A stretch of DNA of 64,000 nt from Akkermansia sp. (GCA_017471985.1 JAFURE010000046.1:58012-122011), one strand, 5' to 3'; positions 42,949 through 52,185 are shown, numbered from the stretch's first letter. The notes: generated by a model from the sequence alone, not told the origin. Translations and numbers: made by a program.

Positions 42949-44187
42949 ATGATACAAGAACACGTACTTCCGACATACGGACGCGCCCCCATAACGGTGG
43001 CCAGGGGTGAGGGCTCTTACCTGTTTGACACGGAAGGGCGACGATACGTTGACTTTTGCGCCGGTATCGCCACCTGCAGTCTGGGGCATTGTCACCCCGC
43101 AGTGGTGAAGGCTCTCTGTGAGCAGGCCGGTAAGCTCATGCACTGCTCCAATCTGTACAATATTCCTCAGCAGGAGGAACTTGCCAAGCTTATCGTTGAA
43201 AAGATGATTGGTATACCCGGTCGCATTTTCTTCTGTAACAGCGGTGCCGAGGGCAATGACGGTATCATAAAGGTGGCTCGTCGTTTCGGACACCGTCGAC
43301 CGGCAGCTGATGGTTCTCCCCGCTATGAGGTGATTACCTTCAACAAGAGTTTCCACGGCCGTACGCTCGGTTCCATGGCTGCCACCGGTCAGGCGAAGAT
43401 TCAGGTGGAGTTTGACCCGCTGTTAATCGGGTTTAAGTATGTGGATTTCAATGATTTGGATGGACTGAAGGCCGCAATTGGCAAGGAGACCTGCGGTATC
43501 ATGTTCGAGGCCATTCAGGGTGAGGGTGGTGTGAACCCAGCCACGGCTGAGTTTATGCGTGGAGCAGCCGCACTCTGCAAGGAGCATGACCTGCTGCTGA
43601 TGTTCGATGAGGTGCAGTGCGGCTTTGGCCGTTGTGGCGCTCCTATGGGCTGGCAGGCTGTCTGTCCCGATGTGCAGCCTGACCTTGTATCCTGTGCCAA
43701 GGGTATTGGCGGCGGGTTCCCCATGGGCTGTTTCTGGGTAAGCAACCGTGCTATGGATGAGCAGGGCACCGAGCTGTCCTCTATCATGGGACCCGGGTCA
43801 CACGGCTCGACATTCGGCGGTACACCCATTGCCTGCGCTACTTCTCTGGCAGTAGTGACCGAGATTGTCAATCAGAACCTTGCTGAGCGCGCCAGGACCC
43901 TCGGTGAGCAGATTAAAGCTACTGTTGAGGGCTGGGGGCTGCCCTGTGTGGAGACCGTGCGTGGTTACGGTCTGCTGCGTGGTGTAGGGCTGAAGAAGGG
44001 CTCCTTCACGGTACCCGAGGGCAATACGCCTGCCGGTTATGTGAACTCGCTCTGCCTGAAGGCCGGTCTGCTGGCATGTCCCGCCGGCCCCGACACGCTC
44101 CGCTTAATTCCGGCGCTCAACGTGCCCGAGTCCGTACTGGCCGAGGGCTTGATTATTCTTAAGTCCGTGCTTGAGGGCCTGAGCTGA
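42949..44187 (+). CDS. argD: Acetylornithine aminotransferase (class III, PLP)
   Basis: 412 residues from the ATG at 42949 (MIQEHVLPTYGRAPITVARG); the open frame upstream overlaps pyrC and its promoter. Features: GIATCSLGHCHPAVV, FFCNSGAEGNDG, FHGRTLGSMAATGQ, EAIQGEGGVNPA, DEVQCGFGRCG and the PLP lysine in SCAKGIGGGFPMG. Class III aminotransferases are hard to separate, but length and motifs fit ArgD (arginine synthesis, possibly also succinyldiaminopimelate). Monocistronic. Confidence 0.88.
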   Translation: MIQEHVLPTYGRAPITVARGEGSYLFDTEGRRYVDFCAGIATCSLGHCHPAVVKALCEQAGKLMHCSNLYNIPQQEELAKLIVEKMIGIPGRIFFCNSGAEGNDGIIKVARRFGHRRPAADGSPRYEVITFNKSFHGRTLGSMAATGQAKIQVEFDPLLIGFKYVDFNDLDGLKAAIGKETCGIMFEAIQGEGGVNPATAEFMRGAAALCKEHDLLLMFDEVQCGFGRCGAPMGWQAVCPDVQPDLVSCAKGIGGGFPMGCFWVSNRAMDEQGTELSSIMGPGSHGSTFGGTPIACATSLAVVTEIVNQNLAERARTLGEQIKATVEGWGLPCVETVRGYGLLRGVGLKKGSFTVPEGNTPAGYVNSLCLKAGLLACPAGPDTLRLIPALNVPESVLAEGLIILKSVLEGLS

Positions 44188-44199
44188 TATTGATTTACT

Positions 44200-44256
44200 T
44201 CACACAATAGAACAGCCGCACTTCCCAGTGAGAAGTGCGGCTGTTCTATTGTGTGA
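44200..44256. terminator. Very long perfect hairpin between convergent genes
   Basis: 25-bp perfect stem (44200-44224 with 44232-44256) around a seven-base loop, 12 bases after argD and 9 bases before the end of the convergent acyltransferase gene. Bidirectional termination is likely. Confidence 0.8.
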
Positions 44257-44265
44257 GAATGAAAA

Positions 44266-46152
44266 TCAGCCCAGCATGTCATCCACCGTTACACCGGCTG
44301 TGCATGGCGTCTGTTGGTCGCAGCTTGTGCTGTGGCAGGGATGGCAGGGGGTATGATTGCTCAGGTAACGGTGACCTTCACCGATATTGAGCGGATAACG
44401 CTCGGCGTGGCGACTGGCCATCAGCACGGTGCACTTACAGCCGGTCTGGGCTGCCAGTGTGGGCAGCAGGCCATCCACGGCATAGAGGGTGCTGTTTGCC
44501 CCCAGCTTAGCGGCAATTTCCTCGGGCTTGCAAATGCAGCAGTCGCACTTGAGCTCGGCTGCCATCTTTTCTGCCTTTTCTTTGTCTGAGGGCAGAGCCA
44601 GCAGGGTGACATTACCAAGTTTGCTGACAAGTTCGGCCCAGTTCTGCTGCGGCCAGCTGTCTGCTGTACCCAGTGTGGAGAATGGGGCGATGAAGGTACC
44701 TGTTTCGGCAGAGCCCTGCAGGGGGGCAAAGTCTTGCTCAATCGGCTTCTGGCCATGTACTCTCCGGAATCCTTCTAAGTAATCCTCAGTTCTGCTTCGG
44801 GGGGTAGTGCTTGCAACGGTATATTTGGAATTGAAGCGAATCTTGCGAGTGAGCGGATTGTTTGCAAAACCGGCAACATGTACCGGCAGAATAGAGTCCA
44901 GCTCGTGTATGAGTTTCTTATTCTCACTGAACATGAAGAGAATGTCAAAGGGGCCATCTTTGTATATTTCATCGGCGTTCAGCTGTGTAGCAAGAGTATT
45001 CCGTCGCTCATCCGTTGTGACAACAAACGAAACGAGTTCTCTAAACTGTTGCCAATAGGCTTTTTGTTCCACGGGGCAGATAATGCCAAGCTGGGCATCT
45101 ATTCGGCTCCGTTTCAGGATACGCAGCATTGGCAGCAGTAGTGCGGCTTCCTCAAATCGCTCCGGCATGCAGACCAGCATGCGGAATGGTAAGGTAGCGT
45201 ATTTCTCAATAAGCTCGTTGCTGAATACATTTTCGGGGGCAAATTTGCCGGTGCATTTCCAGCGGTGGTGCATCCAGAACCCATCGAGGATATTTTCTTT
45301 CTGGCATTTTTCTATAGCCAGATTGACCTGCATGGTGATTTCATCCACCTCAGTGCAGTCCTCGGGCAGCTCGATAGTGCGATTCATGATAGCTTCCCAC
45401 TTACCCAGTGCGATATTTCGGGTAAATACGGAGAAGAGCTCTCCTTTACCCTTGCAGCGCTTGTAGATGAGAGCCGGCAGCGGTGTGACGCCGGTCACCT
45501 TACCGAAATAGGGCATGAACAACCCCTCCTGGGTGAACTGGTCACTCAGTACACCCAGCAGACCACCGGAACGTGCCAGTTTGAAAACTGCCCGCAGACC
45601 ATCTTCTTTACTGAACATCTCACACCCGAACATGGTGCGGGTGTTGTAAACGATTTTCTCGAGCAGGGGATTAGTCAGGCGGCGGTACATGCAACCGTAG
45701 TGCTCGACCTTGGGGAAGAGCGGACGCGTACGCGCAAGTATTTCCCAGTTACCGGCATGCGGTACGGCACAAATGGCTGTTCTGCCTTCAATACCGGCTT
45801 TTTCGAATTCATCTCTGCCTACAACCAGAATGGAGCGGGCTGCTTCCTTATCCGTCATGATACCTGTCTTGAGGGAACATGCCAGGTTCATGACTGTGCG
45901 CACCATATTGCGGCGAACCATCGACGAGAGCTTATCCTGTCGCAGTGTCGGGTCTGCTACAATGCGCATATTACGCGCCACGATGCGTCTGCGCGATTTG
46001 GAGGCCATCCATACAAGGTAACCCAGACAGCGCCCGAAAAGAGCCACTAAACGAATGTCCGTAAGTCGCAGAACGGCATTCATGAGGCGATACCCCATGG
46101 CTCCTATACGCTGAATCGGCGTAATTTTGGGGGCGTTATCTTCCTCGTTCAT
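44266..46152 (-). CDS. LpxL-type lipid A acyltransferase fused to a GT9 (heptosyltransferase-like) domain
   Basis: 628 residues. Residues about 1-315 are a lysophospholipid/Kdo2-lipid A acyltransferase domain: catalytic HAGNWE (His-x4-Glu), MYRRLTNPLLEKI, LGVLSDQF and GFWMHHRWK. Residues about 335-628 follow the GT9 pattern: FIAPFSTLGTADSWPQQNWA, AVDGLLPTLAAQTGCK, and a C-terminal HTPCHPCHSTSCDQQTPC like that of LPS heptosyltransferases. There is no stop or frame change between the halves. It probably works at the inner membrane on lipid A and core. It is third in a leftward operon after two unknown envelope genes. Confidence 0.85.
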   Translation of the reverse strand: MNEEDNAPKITPIQRIGAMGYRLMNAVLRLTDIRLVALFGRCLGYLVWMASKSRRRIVARNMRIVADPTLRQDKLSSMVRRNMVRTVMNLACSLKTGIMTDKEAARSILVVGRDEFEKAGIEGRTAICAVPHAGNWEILARTRPLFPKVEHYGCMYRRLTNPLLEKIVYNTRTMFGCEMFSKEDGLRAVFKLARSGGLLGVLSDQFTQEGLFMPYFGKVTGVTPLPALIYKRCKGKGELFSVFTRNIALGKWEAIMNRTIELPEDCTEVDEITMQVNLAIEKCQKENILDGFWMHHRWKCTGKFAPENVFSNELIEKYATLPFRMLVCMPERFEEAALLLPMLRILKRSRIDAQLGIICPVEQKAYWQQFRELVSFVVTTDERRNTLATQLNADEIYKDGPFDILFMFSENKKLIHELDSILPVHVAGFANNPLTRKIRFNSKYTVASTTPRSRTEDYLEGFRRVHGQKPIEQDFAPLQGSAETGTFIAPFSTLGTADSWPQQNWAELVSKLGNVTLLALPSDKEKAEKMAAELKCDCCICKPEEIAAKLGANSTLYAVDGLLPTLAAQTGCKCTVLMASRHAERYPLNIGEGHRYLSNHTPCHPCHSTSCDQQTPCTAGVTVDDMLG

Positions 46153-46161
46153 GGTGAATGA

Positions 46162-46560
46162 TTAGTTGAAGGTGTATGCTCTCTTGATGTAGAAAGGCTT
46201 GCGAGTGTAGGGGTCCCACACCTTAGAGCCTACTTTCACGCCGGTATAATCGAGCTGATAATGGGGAGAGTAGGGAGAAATGACGATATTACTGAACTCA
46301 GAAGTGAGCCCGTAGGGAAGACCGTCTTCAGCATATTCTATTCTGCCCAGATTGCTGGTAGACAGGGGCAACATATGCTCATCGACGGTCAACCAGGTCT
46401 GTTTGGCCGGTTTACCATTAATATCTGCAATGACCATGGGGGGGCGAACACCCGGGAAATCATCGCGGGTAAAGGTTTGCAGGAAAGGTTGCCAAATACA
46501 GGAGCTCAGCATGCTGCTGCCCAGTAGAGTGAGGAGGAGGAGCCGTTTGCGTGTTTTCAT
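46162..46560 (-). CDS. Small predicted lipoprotein
   Basis: 132 residues with a lipoprotein signal (MKTRKRLLLLTLLGSSMLSS then Cys21). The mature part is beta-rich with many Tyr and Pro (NIVISPYSPHYQLDYTGVKV; DPYTRKPFYIKRAYTFN). Family unknown. It lies two bases after the membrane-protein gene and nine bases before the acyltransferase fusion. Confidence 0.62.
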   Translation of the reverse strand: MKTRKRLLLLTLLGSSMLSSCIWQPFLQTFTRDDFPGVRPPMVIADINGKPAKQTWLTVDEHMLPLSTSNLGRIEYAEDGLPYGLTSEFSNIVISPYSPHYQLDYTGVKVGSKVWDPYTRKPFYIKRAYTFN

Positions 46561-46562
46561 GA

Positions 46563-47402
46563 TTAGTCTGATGTGGTAGGTGTGTAGGGAATAAGTGTGA
46601 TGCGGCCTTCGGCGGTCGGTGTTTCTTTTTCAAAGATGGGACAGTACCCGAAATCTTCTACTGCTTTCATTATTTCGGGATAGCAGGCTAGAAGCGTTTT
46701 AAGAGCCGGCTGCATGACCTGAATGTGTTTTTGCGGTATGCCGACAGTGCCTATGCGACCGCCACGGGGCATATTCCCCATGAGCGGCTCGCCTCCACGG
46801 AACTCCACCCCAATGACAGGGCGCCCGTGTTCGATATGACGGTGAAATGTCATGTTTACGGACGTTGTCTGGTGCATATTGACACCGACCAGTCTATCTA
46901 CGATAAACTCGGCGTAGCCGTTGTGGATTCGAACTGCTATCCCCTGAGCGTTAGCGAAGATGGAAAAAATACCCGTTTGTTGCATGCGGCAGGTGTCCCT
47001 CAGGTAGCGGTTAAGGTCTCCCTCGGTAAAACTGACAACGGCTCCGTTTGCATTTTTAATCAGAACACTCAAATCTTTAGCGGCTACCTTATCGTTATAG
47101 CCTGCTATATCGTTGAGTGCCTGTGGCTGCCACATGCGTACCACGCCGCAGAGCATGATGGCTATGAATGATAAAAAAAGAACTCCTGCCACAGTAGACC
47201 ACAGGTTAAAACGCTCCCACAGTTCTGAGAGAAAACCCGGTCGTTGAGCCGGCGCGTCCTCGTCCTCACCGGGGCCGGAATAGAGGGTTCCTCTCGTTAT
47301 GTCATTGGGCGGAGTTTCCTTATGAAACAGAAAACCCCACAGGGAGCCGCTATCCGGTCTCCTTGTTCTGCGTTTGCGTTTTCTGTTCTGTGTTGTGCCC
47401 AT
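46563..47402 (-). CDS. Membrane-anchored periplasmic protein of unknown function
   Basis: 279 residues. A basic N-terminus (RKRKRRTRRP), one membrane segment at about 68-90, then a periplasmic domain that begins AVVSFTEGDLNRYL and is mostly beta strands (YAEFIVDRLVGV; TTSVNMTFHRHI; PVIGVEFRGG). I do not recognise it, though the layout recalls envelope lipid-handling proteins. First gene of the operon that ends with the acyltransferase-glycosyltransferase fusion, which supports an outer-membrane lipid context. Confidence 0.55.
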   Translation of the reverse strand: MGTTQNRKRKRRTRRPDSGSLWGFLFHKETPPNDITRGTLYSGPGEDEDAPAQRPGFLSELWERFNLWSTVAGVLFLSFIAIMLCGVVRMWQPQALNDIAGYNDKVAAKDLSVLIKNANGAVVSFTEGDLNRYLRDTCRMQQTGIFSIFANAQGIAVRIHNGYAEFIVDRLVGVNMHQTTSVNMTFHRHIEHGRPVIGVEFRGGEPLMGNMPRGGRIGTVGIPQKHIQVMQPALKTLLACYPEIMKAVEDFGYCPIFEKETPTAEGRITLIPYTPTTSD

Positions 47403-47504
47403 ACAGCCTACGGTTTATTATAGCTTACAAATAACCCCGATGAAAAGCAAAAAAAGTCAAAGCGAGAGTTTTTGCGCGACATACACCGGCGAGCCCGGCT
47501 CAGC

Positions 47505-48458
47505 TTATACACCAAGAGCCCAGCGCAGGTATTTTTCGCTCTCCGCCCATATACGGCGTTTTTCGCAACCGAGAACGACCACAATAACAGCTCTGCCATT
47601 GAGGGACCCGCAGGATATAAGGCAGCGCTTGGCCGCATTCGTATAACCGGTTTTCATACCTTGTACCCAGTGGTATTTGGATAGTAGTTTATTGGTATTG
47701 TTGAAGTTCACTTGTTGGCCGTTCGGGCGGGTAAGTACCACTTGCTGGTCATTGATGAAATCTCTGATAATCGGGTTGGTGTAGGCGTAGCAAGCTGCCA
47801 GCGACATATCGTAAGCCGTGGAGTATTGCGGGCCGGGAAGGCCACTGGGGTTCACGAAATGAGAATTGTACATCCTCATGCGACGAGCGCGGGCATTCAT
47901 CTGCTGTACAAACTTGTCCACACTCCCGGCGCTGTCTCGGGCCAGTGCCTGAGCTAAGTCGTTGCAACTGGCGGTCAGCATGGCGTGCATGATAGCACCG
48001 CGTGTGTAACTCTCACCCACTCGCAGGCGCGAGCGAATAGGAGTCACGCTGGTTTTGTCCTGCTGGGTGATGGTCATGCGGCGGTCGAGTTCCCCGGCAT
48101 CGCAGGCGCAGAGGGCAGTTATAATTTTCTGAGTACTGGCGACCTGTCGGCGCTCATGTTCGTTGTGTCCGTAAAGTACATGTCCGGTGCGGGGGTCAAT
48201 CACGCAGACGGCCGCGCAGTTGGGAGTGGGAGCCGGGGTGGATGGGGTAGCCAGAGGGCGCGATGGAACCAGAGCTCCGCGACGGTCGCCGTATACTTTT
48301 GTGGCGGATGTAGGGAGCGGCGTTTGAGTGTGTATTGCCGGTACGTATGTGCGCTGAGTTCGGTAATTTTTGCTGCTCAGATACCCGGAGTAGGTCTGGC
48401 TGCAACTGCTCACCAGGGCGGCTGTACACACGGCTGCAATATAGACAAAAAAGCGCAT
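47505..48458 (-). CDS. D-alanyl-D-alanine carboxypeptidase (S11) lipoprotein
   Basis: 317 residues. Lipoprotein-like signal (to Cys19 in LVSSC), Pro/Thr-rich linker, then a penicillin-binding S11 domain with all three motifs: SxxK in ASTQKI, SCN (SxN), and KTG in GMKTGYT. It trims the terminal D-Ala from peptidoglycan pentapeptides. The attached lipid anchor is less usual than the C-terminal amphipathic helix of E. coli DacA. Single gene; its promoter leaves six bases to the ATG. Confidence 0.9.
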   Translation of the reverse strand: MRFFVYIAAVCTAALVSSCSQTYSGYLSSKNYRTQRTYVPAIHTQTPLPTSATKVYGDRRGALVPSRPLATPSTPAPTPNCAAVCVIDPRTGHVLYGHNEHERRQVASTQKIITALCACDAGELDRRMTITQQDKTSVTPIRSRLRVGESYTRGAIMHAMLTASCNDLAQALARDSAGSVDKFVQQMNARARRMRMYNSHFVNPSGLPGPQYSTAYDMSLAACYAYTNPIIRDFINDQQVVLTRPNGQQVNFNNTNKLLSKYHWVQGMKTGYTNAAKRCLISCGSLNGRAVIVVVLGCEKRRIWAESEKYLRWALGV

Positions 48459-48464
48459 GCGCGC

Positions 48465-48493
48465 ATGCTAGCACAGGCCTATTTATTTAGCAA
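48465..48493 (-). promoter_or_regulatory. Promoter of the D,D-carboxypeptidase gene
   Basis: On the minus strand: TTGCTA (48493-48488), 17-bp spacer, TAGCAT (48470-48465), six bases before the ATG. Confidence 0.62.
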
Positions 48494-48706
48494 GTCTTAA
48501 TTAAGGCATTTTTTCGGATATGCTATTGTCTGCAGTGCGGTTTGCTGAACTGTCTCCGGGGGGTGCTTGAGTTGTGAACGGTTACTCGCAAAAAGGCTTT
48601 TTTGATTTCGAAAATTTTGATAGTTAGAGAGAAAGACGGTGCGATGCTATTTGTGTGTATGTTGTGGTGCATGTCATGTTTTTTTTGTCGCGGGCGAAGA
48701 TTGGAC

Positions 48707-48735
48707 TTGCCATATATCTGAGCTCATGGCAGAAT
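48707..48735 (+). promoter_or_regulatory. Promoter of the amidase-recG operon
   Basis: TTGCCA (48707-48712), 17-bp spacer, CAGAAT (48730-48735), six bases before the ATG at 48742. It excludes the earlier ATG at 48655 as start. The remaining sequence 48494-48706 is AT-rich and shows nothing else. Confidence 0.58.
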
Positions 48736-48741
48736 AGCTGC

Positions 48742-49428
48742 ATGGCGTATCGTTCACTGGTGGCTCTTTTTGCCTTGGTTCTGGCTTGTCTGCTTGGTTG
48801 TCAGCAGGGGCAGAATTCTTATCTCAGAACACCTCCTGCCTTTAAGTTCAGGCCGGAGAGCAGGCAGATTCTGCCCCGTTCTATCGGTCGCCTGGCCAAA
48901 GAGGCCAATATTAAGATTCGTATGATGCCGCGGCGTTCTCGTCAGCGACGCGGTTCTCACCGCATGCGCCCTTCGTTTATCACCATCCACAGCACGGCCA
49001 ATCATGCTGCCGGTTCGACCGCCATGCAGCACTCTCGCGCTCTTTGTCAGGGGGCTATTACTGACCGCAGCTGGCACTTTACAGTGGATCAGTTCATGGT
49101 GGTTCAGAACCTGCCTATGAATGAGTCCGGATGGCATGCAGGTTCCGAGGCCGGTAACAGGCACTCCATCGGTATCGAGATGTGTGAGTGTGAGAGCAGG
49201 GGGCACAACCACTTCCGTACCTGGGATCGCGCCGCTAAACTTACGGCTGTGCTCATGAAGCGATATGGTATCAGTTTGCGGCGCGTTGTACCACACCATC
49301 ACTGGACCGGCAAGAACTGCCCCATGCCGCTTATGACCAACGGTCGTCCCGGGCCTAAGTGGGGCTGGTTCCTGTCACGCGTGGACTACTACTATCGTTG
49401 CATTAACAACGGTCAGTCCAATCGTTGA
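48742..49428 (+). CDS. N-acetylmuramoyl-L-alanine amidase (Amidase_2) lipoprotein
   Basis: 228 residues from the ATG at 48742, giving a lipoprotein signal (LVALFALVLACLLGC). The zinc amidase domain has ITIHSTAN (His ligand), SWHFTVD, IGIEMCE and HHHWTGKNCP (second His and the Cys-type ligand area), as in AmiD/T7-lysozyme-like enzymes. It cleaves the bond between MurNAc and L-Ala during wall recycling. Its stop overlaps the recG start (TTGA), so the two are coupled. Confidence 0.88.
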   Translation: MAYRSLVALFALVLACLLGCQQGQNSYLRTPPAFKFRPESRQILPRSIGRLAKEANIKIRMMPRRSRQRRGSHRMRPSFITIHSTANHAAGSTAMQHSRALCQGAITDRSWHFTVDQFMVVQNLPMNESGWHAGSEAGNRHSIGIEMCECESRGHNHFRTWDRAAKLTAVLMKRYGISLRRVVPHHHWTGKNCPMPLMTNGRPGPKWGWFLSRVDYYYRCINNGQSNR

Positions 49429-51578
49429 TTCCTGTGTTGCCTGTCGCCCCTGTGAAAGTGGCTCTCACAGATGCTCTTGAGGGGCTTCCTGATATCAGCC
49501 CTCGAGAGTTGCAGGCTCTGCATGCAGCTTCATTTTTCACGGTGGGGGATGTGCTCATGCGCATTCCCCGCCGCTATGAAGATCGCCGCAACACTAAGCC
49601 TGTGGCCGCTCTGCTCAATGGCGAAACTGCCAGTCTGCTGGTGCATGTGTACAGTGCCGGGTGGCGCTTTTCCTACAAGCGGTATTACGAAGTAAGTGTG
49701 GGGGCTGAGGGAGACCCGAATGGTGCTCGCCTGTTGCTGCGCTGGTTCAATATGCCATATGTGGCTAAGTTGCTTGCTACGGGCATGAACCTGTCGATTT
49801 ACGGCAAGGTGAAGGAGTTCGCCGGAAAACTCACCATGACTAACCCTGATTTCGAGGTCATGGAGGATGAAGATGCCGGCCAGAGGCTGGTAACACTGGC
49901 TATGGGCGGGGTAGCGACACCTCTTGCAGATGATGGTGCTGAGGTGCTGCGTGTGCATACCGGGCGCATTGTGCCGATATACCGTGGCATATCCGGGCTT
50001 GCGGCGCGGAGATTTCGGCGTCTGGTGTGGGATTTACTGTTCCGCTTGCCGGAGCATGTGGCTCAGCCCGGCTACGATATTGCGCCGACATATCCTTTCA
50101 GAGAAGCTCTGCAGGATTTACATTTCCCGGCAGAGCCCGAGCAATACCGCAAGGCCAGGCTGCGTTTTGCGCTGGCTGAGTGTTTTTCCCGTCAGTTCTG
50201 TGTAGCCTGGCGCCGCCGCCGGGCACAGGGGCGCTCCGGGCGAGTGAATGTCACCACTGACGGCTACTTTCAGGAACTGCTCTCAACCCTTCCGTTCAGT
50301 CTTACCAAGGCGCAGTTACGCTGTGTGCAGGAAATCCGCGTCGATATGGCATCCACCCGTCAGATGAACCGCCTGTTGCAGGGCGATGTTGGCAGTGGCA
50401 AGACTCTGGTTGCACTCTGCGCCATGCTGTTAGCCGTGGAGAGTGGTGGTACGGCGGCCATGATTGCACCCACGCAGATTCTGGCAGAGCAGCATTTCAA
50501 CAATTTTCGCCGCCTGTTGAGTAACATGGATGTGCGCCTGTCACTGCGTACCTCTGACCGTGCTGAAGATATGGGCTATGTGCCCGATAACCCGGCCGAG
50601 GCAGATGATACGCCCCGTCTGCTGGTTGGTACTCACGCACTGCTGTACAAAAAGAACCGCCCCCGCAATCTGGCTCTGGCCGTGATAGATGAACAGCACA
50701 AGTTCGGCGTGGCGCAGCGAGAGCAGTTCGTGAACAGCGGGGACAGCCCCGATGTGCTGGTCATGACGGCCACCCCCATTCCCCGTACCCTCACGCTGAC
50801 TCTCTACGGGGACCTCGATGTTTCGGTTATCGATGAATTGCCGGCGAATCGTGGTGAGATAATCACAGCCCTGCGCAACCCCAACCACATGAAGAGAATT
50901 ATTGCTTTCATGCAGTCAGAGCTGCAGGCTGGTCGGCAGATTTACATTGTCGCTCCCTTGATTGAGGAGAGCGAAACCCGGGCGCAGGCTGCCGCTACAA
51001 CGGAGCTTGAAAAATGGAGAGAGATATTCCCGCAGGAGCCTATCGGCCTCTTGCATGGGCGACTGTCGCCCGAGGAGAAGGATGCCGTCATGGCAGCTTT
51101 CCGTGCTAATGAAACGCACATACTGGTAGCCACTACGGTGGTAGAGGTCGGTGTAGACGTGCCGAATGCTACCATCATGCTTATCAATGATGCCGATACT
51201 TTCGGGCTTTCCCAGCTTCACCAGCTGCGCGGGCGAATCGGCCGCGGGCAGCACAAGAGCTACTGCATTCTACTGTCGTCGGCCAAACCCGGAGAACCCG
51301 GTAGGGAGAAGCTCGATGTCCTCTGCCGTACAATCAATGGCTTCGAAATTGCTGAGGAAGATTTCCGCCTGCGCGGCCCCGGTGATGTGCTTGGTACTGC
51401 TCAGAGCGGACTGGGAGCCGTGCAATTTACCGAGTGGCTGAGTGACATGAGACTGATACACCGGGCCACCCGCGATGCTAACGCTATTCTGGAGCAGGAC
51501 CCGGAGCTGCTACGGCCGGAACACGCCCCTCTGAGGGAGCTTATCGCGGCTGAGGCTGAACAGGGAGTGACGGCATGA
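49425..51578 (+). CDS. recG: ATP-dependent DNA helicase RecG
   Basis: 717 residues from a TTG at 49425 that overlaps the amidase stop; a later GTG is possible. N-terminal wedge/OB domain (IPRRYEDRRN; FNMPYVAKLL), then superfamily-2 motifs: GDVGSGKTLVAL (I), APTQILAEQH (Ia), DEQHKFGV (II), MTATPIPRTL (III), LLHGRLSPEEK, and QLRGRIGRGQHKSYC (VI). It remodels stalled forks and branched DNA. Confidence 0.95.
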   Translation: MIPVLPVAPVKVALTDALEGLPDISPRELQALHAASFFTVGDVLMRIPRRYEDRRNTKPVAALLNGETASLLVHVYSAGWRFSYKRYYEVSVGAEGDPNGARLLLRWFNMPYVAKLLATGMNLSIYGKVKEFAGKLTMTNPDFEVMEDEDAGQRLVTLAMGGVATPLADDGAEVLRVHTGRIVPIYRGISGLAARRFRRLVWDLLFRLPEHVAQPGYDIAPTYPFREALQDLHFPAEPEQYRKARLRFALAECFSRQFCVAWRRRRAQGRSGRVNVTTDGYFQELLSTLPFSLTKAQLRCVQEIRVDMASTRQMNRLLQGDVGSGKTLVALCAMLLAVESGGTAAMIAPTQILAEQHFNNFRRLLSNMDVRLSLRTSDRAEDMGYVPDNPAEADDTPRLLVGTHALLYKKNRPRNLALAVIDEQHKFGVAQREQFVNSGDSPDVLVMTATPIPRTLTLTLYGDLDVSVIDELPANRGEIITALRNPNHMKRIIAFMQSELQAGRQIYIVAPLIEESETRAQAAATTELEKWREIFPQEPIGLLHGRLSPEEKDAVMAAFRANETHILVATTVVEVGVDVPNATIMLINDADTFGLSQLHQLRGRIGRGQHKSYCILLSSAKPGEPGREKLDVLCRTINGFEIAEEDFRLRGPGDVLGTAQSGLGAVQFTEWLSDMRLIHRATRDANAILEQDPELLRPEHAPLRELIAAEAEQGVTA

Positions 51579-51654
51579 GACTTTTTTCGATTTAATGCTT
51601 GAAAATACCGCCGATTATGGTAAGCTATCGATAAACATTCAACATTTGCGAAAT

Positions 51655-52182
51655 ATGTACAAGAACATCTTAGCTACTGCGGTTGTTGCCTCTTTTTCGT
51701 ATGGAATGACGGCTCAGGCACTTGTGTCTTCCCGTAACGCTGATGACCCCATGGTGGTGCTGGCTGCCGAGATTGCTGCGGTTGCACCGGAGGAGGAAGG
51801 GCAGAATATTGTTGAAGAAGATGTGCAGGGGGCAGCAGAGGAGAATATCGCTACTCGCTGCCTGATGGCTCAACTTTCAATTGTTCAGGGACTTACTGAG
51901 CGTTTGTCCAGTGATTTGGTTGCTGCCGTACCCGAGGAAGTTGCTGAAAGTTTGCAGGAGCAACTGGCCGAGGCTCAGTCGCTGGAGGCCATGGCCATCG
52001 ACATCGGTGCAGGCGAGTACGAGGAACTTCAGGCCGAGATGGCTCAGGACCCGGCAGTGCAGGCTGTACTGGACAGACTGGATGAAGTGACCGCCCGGTT
52101 GGAGGAGAAGTCGTATTATAATTGTCCGGCGCTGGAGGAGGTCGTTAGCCAAATCTTGAACATCCTCTCTGATTTACAATGA
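51655..52182 (+). CDS. Small secreted helical protein
   Basis: 175 residues from the ATG at 51655 (MYKNILATAVVASFSYGMTAQA, signal peptide, shown partly). The mature protein is acidic and helical (Glu/Ala-rich) and ends LEEKSYYNCPALEEVVSQIL, similar in pattern to LKKAEFYGCSELQATLAPQL in the protein at 29274-29666. Function unknown. It lies three bases before the large HEAT-thioredoxin gene, so the two probably work together. Confidence 0.6.
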   Translation: MYKNILATAVVASFSYGMTAQALVSSRNADDPMVVLAAEIAAVAPEEEGQNIVEEDVQGAAEENIATRCLMAQLSIVQGLTERLSSDLVAAVPEEVAESLQEQLAEAQSLEAMAIDIGAGEYEELQAEMAQDPAVQAVLDRLDEVTARLEEKSYYNCPALEEVVSQILNILSDLQ

Positions 52183-52185
52183 TAT

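Noticed and set aside
48655..48741. 29-residue upstream extension of the amidase
   Set aside because: It would start upstream of the promoter at 48707-48735, and the ATG at 48742 gives a proper lipoprotein signal.
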